Positions 63,870-64,000 of a DNA stretch of 64,000 nt are shown piece by piece (positions within the stretch are counted from its first letter, which is position 1; each line of letters starts with the position of its first letter). A model generated the notes under the pieces. It worked only from the letters and a program-made list of their open reading frames with translations. It did not search any database and had not been told where the DNA came from. The translations under genes and the position numbers were made by a program. Origin of the DNA: Buchnera aphidicola (Rhopalosiphum padi) (lineage in GTDB: Bacteria; Pseudomonadota; Gammaproteobacteria; Enterobacterales; Enterobacteriaceae); NCBI RefSeq assembly GCF_005080845.1, contig NZ_CP034858.1, forward strand, positions 124,001 through 188,000, in the 5' to 3' direction.

Positions 63870-64000
63870 ATGAAATCTTTTCCCAATATTGATTTTTCTA
63901 AATTATCGCTTTTCGATTCTATTATTGCAACTTCTCAAGTTATTAGAGAAGATTTTCCTACAAAATCTGTAGTTTCTGATTTATATAATAAGGTAAAAGA
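63870..64000 (+). CDS. sirB1: SirB1/YchA-family protein, N-terminal part (continues past window)
   Basis: An open frame from ATG 63870 runs off the right edge: MKSFPNIDFSKLSLFDSI, followed by IREDFPTKSVVSDLYNKVK. It resembles the N-terminus of E. coli SirB1 (YchA) around the conserved IRxDFP segment, and it lies after prmC as in E. coli (sirB2 missing). The function of this transglutaminase-like/TPR protein is not established. Only 43 codons are visible. Confidence 0.75.
   Translation, partial: MKSFPNIDFSKLSLFDSIIATSQVIREDFPTKSVVSDLYNKVK

Overview
The window is a compact, very AT-rich bacterial chromosome segment whose genes are, one after another, clear orthologues of Escherichia coli housekeeping genes. 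Non-coding gaps are short, most regulators are missing, many E. coli neighbours are deleted, and there are no mobile elements, phage genes or CRISPR arrays. Gene content and order point to Buchnera aphidicola, the obligate aphid endosymbiont (inference from content; no database search was possible).

Layout. 1-5760: nth (3' end), priA, tyrS, sufA, ydiK. 6163-14343: aroH, then the translation block thrS-infC-rpmI-rplT-pheS-pheT-ihfA. 14414-17025: queA-tgt-yajC, with secDF gone. 17053-20039 (minus): glyQ-glyS. 20215-22232: folE, nfo, rplY; then yabI (minus), surA, rsmA, apaH. 26414-37652 (minus): ribF-ileS-lspA-ispH-dapB-carA-carB-folA. 37827-41317: rpsT, then dnaK-dnaJ (minus). 41685-56662: the whole nuo operon for the 13-subunit respiratory complex I. 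56731-64000: alx, folC, cvpA, prs and ispE (minus), prfA, prmC and the 5' end of sirB1.

The genes serve protein synthesis (five aminoacyl-tRNA synthetases, IF3, RF1, L35, L20, L25, S20, tRNA and rRNA modification), nutrient provisioning for the host (aroH for aromatics, dapB for lysine, carAB for arginine and pyrimidines), cofactors (folE, folA, folC, ribF, ispE, ispH), NADH oxidation, and chaperones.

The most interesting signals concern erosion and rescue. Three genes (dnaK, nuoE, cvpA) are out of frame by one base at a homopolymer of exactly nine A or T, yet conserved protein continues on the far side; this fits rescue by polymerase slippage. PriA has a complete reading frame but has lost every helicase motif while keeping all eight zinc cysteines. 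ThrRS and PheRS have lost their editing-site residues, while IleRS keeps its own. Ancestral control is still visible: a near-perfect sigma-32 promoter before dnaK, a strikingly GC-rich hairpin between dnaK and dnaJ, the AUU start of infC, UUG starts of rpsT and carA, a hairpin at the pheST attenuator position, and CRP-like and trp-operator-like sequences before aroH.
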